Below, piece by piece: positions 4,121-5,918 of a stretch of DNA of 5,918 nt. Location of the stretch: positions 1,285 through 7,202 of the forward strand of contig DCTH01000232.1 of the NCBI GenBank assembly GCA_002329495.1. The letters are read 5' to 3'. The notes beneath the pieces are model-generated. The model made no database searches and was not told the origin of the DNA. It saw only the letters and a list, made by a program, of their open reading frames with translations. Every line of letters starts with the position of its first letter. The stretch's first letter is position 1. A program made the translations under genes and the position numbers. The stretch comes from Syntrophothermus sp. UBA1445. Its GTDB lineage: Bacteria > Bacillota > Syntrophomonadia > Syntrophomonadales > DTU052.

Positions 4121-5827
4121 CTATCGGTTCATGGTGTAGGTGCCGACCAGGGGCAGCAGGTGTTCTTCCCAGATCTTCCTGGTCTGTGCGGGGTTGATGG
4201 CCGGTTTCTTCATCATGGCCTGCAGGTATTTCTCCTGTTCATCAGAGCTCACATAGTTCGAAATCTGAGACAGGGCGAACTTGGAGAAATCCTTGACCAG
4301 GAACGAGAATATGGTATCGGTCAGTTCGTCCTCAACCTTGCGCAGCTTGGTGTTTTCGAGGATGAGCTGAGCGTACACGATAAGGGTCATCATCTCACCC
4401 AGGGCCAGCATGTAGTCCAGGTTCTTGCGCTGGGCCTCAGTCGGGGTGGCCTGGGCCATAAAATCGCGGAACAGGTCGATCTGCTCGCGGAAGATATTGA
4501 CGTTGGGGAGGTCAATCCCCTCATAAGCCCGGCGGTAATCCGGGAATCTCACCGTGCCCAGCTTGCCAGCGGTCTGTTTCCAGGCATAAGCATCATCAGC
4601 CGGGTCATCACGTACCGGGATTTCCGGATAATCCACGGGATTGAAGAAGTAGTTCTGGAGGAATTTGATGACCAGCGCGATATTAACGTGAGTGGTCCCC
4701 TCCAAGCGCGGGATCATACCGATATCCCGAATCGCGGTTTCAAAGTAGGTGTCCTGCTCAAATCCCTTGGCCGCGATGGCATCCAGGAGGGAATCGATTA
4801 TCTTCATGGCTTCGGTGGTTACCTTCATCTTCTGAATGGGATTGAACAGCAGGTAGCGGCGGTCCTCATCCGAAGCGGAACGGAAGTAGTCGAGGCTCCT
4901 CAGGGCATAGAGCTTCATGGCTATTAACCGGGCATAGGCCTCAACGAAGATGTTCTTGATATGCGGGAAATCCGTTACCGGGTGACCGTACAGGATCCGG
5001 GCGGAGGAGTGGTTCAAGGCTTCATACAGCGAATGGGTGCAGATGCCGATGGACGCAAACCCCAGCTGGAACTTGCCGACATTGACCGATCCCAGGGACG
5101 AATCCCAGGCCAGGGTGCCGCTCGATACGATGTCCCCTTTGGTGATCGGGTAGTCGCAGAGTTCAAACTCACCCACGTAGGACATGCGGTTACCGGAGGT
5201 GAAGATCTTCTTTACCAGCTTGTAGTTGTGGTGTTTGGAATCAACCACGAAAAAGACATGCTCATTGGTATCGGCATAACGCCCGTGGACTGAAACCAGG
5301 GCCGCCTCATTGGCATTGCCGATGTAGTATTTGGATCCGTCCGCCTTGTAGGTCCCGTCGGGCTGGGGATAGAGCTTCATCTCATTGGAATAGAGGTCAG
5401 CTCCGTGTTCCTTCTCTGACAGTCCGAAGGCAAAGATGCCGCCATCTTTGAGCAGCTGGGCGGTCTTGTGTTTAACCTCCTCATTGTCGCCCATCCAGAT
5501 CGGTCCCAGACCGAGGATGGTCACCTGGTAGCAGTACTGGTAACTGAGGGTGTAAAAGGCCAGGATTTCGTTGTACTCACAGACCCGGCTCAGGTCAAAA
5601 CGCGAGTCAGGGTCGCCATAACCTTTGGGAGTAAGGAGGGTGGCAAAGACCTGCTCCTTCTTCAGGAAGCGCAGAAAATCATCGTACCAGCGGCCGTACT
5701 GGTCCTCTTCCTTGATGCTCTTCAGACCCTTGTTCTCAAAAAACTCTATGGTTTTCCGCATGATGTCGGTAGTTTTCTGGTCAGGGTGCGTTCTGTCGTA
5801 GGTTTTGGGATTCAACAACAGTGACAT
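4121..5827 (-). CDS. Acyl-CoA dehydrogenase family flavoprotein with extended C-terminus
   Basis: The predicted 568-aa protein is longer than the usual 380-400 aa of short- and medium-chain acyl-CoA dehydrogenases. These FAD enzymes introduce an alpha-beta double bond into acyl-CoA and pass electrons to ETF. The N-terminal helical domain is about residues 1-125. The beta domain follows with FAFGLSEKEHGADLYSNEM (132-150, place of the usual FALTEP-AGSD) and DGSKYYIGNANEAA (163-176). The C-terminal helical domain has SARILYG (275-281) and RLEGTTHVN (374-382), in which Glu376 fits the catalytic base of the YEGT motif. Residues from about 400 to 568 form an extra, probably helical region, as in very-long-chain or ACAD9/AidB-like branches. 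No signal peptide or membrane segment is seen. The start at 5827 is supported by GGGGAGGG (5837-5844, minus strand) 9 nt upstream. It faces the HSD10-like gene and has no ETF neighbour in view. The chain-length preference cannot be read from sequence, and an acyl-CoA oxidase-like activity is less likely but possible. Confidence 0.88.
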   Translation of the reverse strand: MSLLLNPKTYDRTHPDQKTTDIMRKTIEFFENKGLKSIKEEDQYGRWYDDFLRFLKKEQVFATLLTPKGYGDPDSRFDLSRVCEYNEILAFYTLSYQYCYQVTILGLGPIWMGDNEEVKHKTAQLLKDGGIFAFGLSEKEHGADLYSNEMKLYPQPDGTYKADGSKYYIGNANEAALVSVHGRYADTNEHVFFVVDSKHHNYKLVKKIFTSGNRMSYVGEFELCDYPITKGDIVSSGTLAWDSSLGSVNVGKFQLGFASIGICTHSLYEALNHSSARILYGHPVTDFPHIKNIFVEAYARLIAMKLYALRSLDYFRSASDEDRRYLLFNPIQKMKVTTEAMKIIDSLLDAIAAKGFEQDTYFETAIRDIGMIPRLEGTTHVNIALVIKFLQNYFFNPVDYPEIPVRDDPADDAYAWKQTAGKLGTVRFPDYRRAYEGIDLPNVNIFREQIDLFRDFMAQATPTEAQRKNLDYMLALGEMMTLIVYAQLILENTKLRKVEDELTDTIFSFLVKDFSKFALSQISNYVSSDEQEKYLQAMMKKPAINPAQTRKIWEEHLLPLVGTYTMNR

Positions 5828-5836
5828 GAAAAATTA

Positions 5837-5844
5837 CCCTCCCC
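5837..5844 (-). promoter_or_regulatory. Ribosome binding site of the acyl-CoA dehydrogenase gene
   Basis: GGGGAGGG on the minus strand lies 9 nt before ATG 5827, a good position for a strong site, and supports this start. Confidence 0.75.
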
Positions 5845-5861
5845 GATATATTGTTAACTTG

Positions 5862-5891
5862 ATTATATCACAGGGAAATTCCGTTGCTCAA
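5862..5891 (-). promoter_or_regulatory. Extended -10 sigma-A promoter of the acyl-CoA dehydrogenase gene
   Basis: On the minus strand TTGAGC (5886-5891) is followed after 18 bp by a perfect TATAAT (5862-5867), which is preceded by TGA (5868-5870), making the extended -10 motif TGNTATAAT. The predicted transcription start is near 5855, next to a GTTAAC palindrome (5853-5858), and leaves a leader of about 28 nt. No operator is recognised. Confidence 0.65.
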
Positions 5892-5918
5892 TTACTTGGT
5901 CTTGTAATGTCTATAATT

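Noticed and set aside
4112..4927. Long open frame on the plus strand (271 codons) opposite the acyl-CoA dehydrogenase gene.
   Set aside because: It has no RBS or family motifs, and lies entirely within a well-supported gene on the other strand, whose codon bias produces it.
5912..5917. Plus-strand TATAAT at the right edge, a possible divergent promoter.
   Set aside because: No acceptable -35 box lies at 16-18 bp, and the downstream sequence is outside the window.

Overview
The window looks like a chromosomal segment from an anaerobic Gram-positive bacterium of the Clostridia, most likely Peptococcaceae/Desulfotomaculum-Pelotomaculum-like. That placement is an inference. It rests on strong AAGGAGG-type ribosome binding sites, sigma-A promoters with TATAAT -10 boxes, a tungsten/molybdenum-type aldehyde ferredoxin oxidoreductase (AOR), a YmaF-family protein and fairly GC-rich coding DNA next to AT-rich promoters.

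Layout. (1) 1-344: no complete gene. It holds one copy of a dispersed repeat (66-98), a good sigma-A promoter (109-136), a folded leader and an intrinsic terminator (218-248). This could be a short stand-alone RNA or an attenuated leader of the next gene. (2) 348-2183 (+): an AOR-family oxidoreductase that keeps the likely catalytic Glu and His but has Ser in place of one of the four Fe-S cluster cysteines. (3) 2184-2556: no gene. This is a dense cluster of palindromic repeats of two kinds, one ending in GAACCGTCCCC and one built on GGGGACACCATACT, arranged head-to-head and in tandem, resembling REP/BIME elements mobilised by RAYT (Y1 transposase) enzymes. (4) 2557-2919 (-): a small His-rich YmaF-family protein. 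(5) 3072-3836 (+): a short-chain dehydrogenase very close to human HSD17B10 (type II 3-hydroxyacyl-CoA dehydrogenase), with its own promoter and strong RBS. (6) 3837-4120: no gene; a 57-bp near-perfect palindrome plus several smaller hairpins between convergent genes. (7) 4121-5827 (-): a long (568 aa) acyl-CoA dehydrogenase-like flavoprotein with an extra C-terminal domain, read from an extended -10 promoter at 5862-5891.

Function as a set. The dehydrogenase at the right end and the HSD10-like enzyme could catalyse two of the oxidation steps of acyl-CoA beta-oxidation or branched-chain (isoleucine-type) acyl-CoA breakdown. No hydratase, thiolase or ETF is in view. The AOR could interconvert an aldehyde and its acid with ferredoxin. 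The genes are separate transcription units and no operon is visible. I see no defence system, CRISPR array, rRNA or tRNA. The most unusual items are the promoter-leader-terminator unit at 109-248, the missing AOR cluster cysteine, and the repeat cluster, one member of which also lies upstream of the AOR gene so that copies bracket it.
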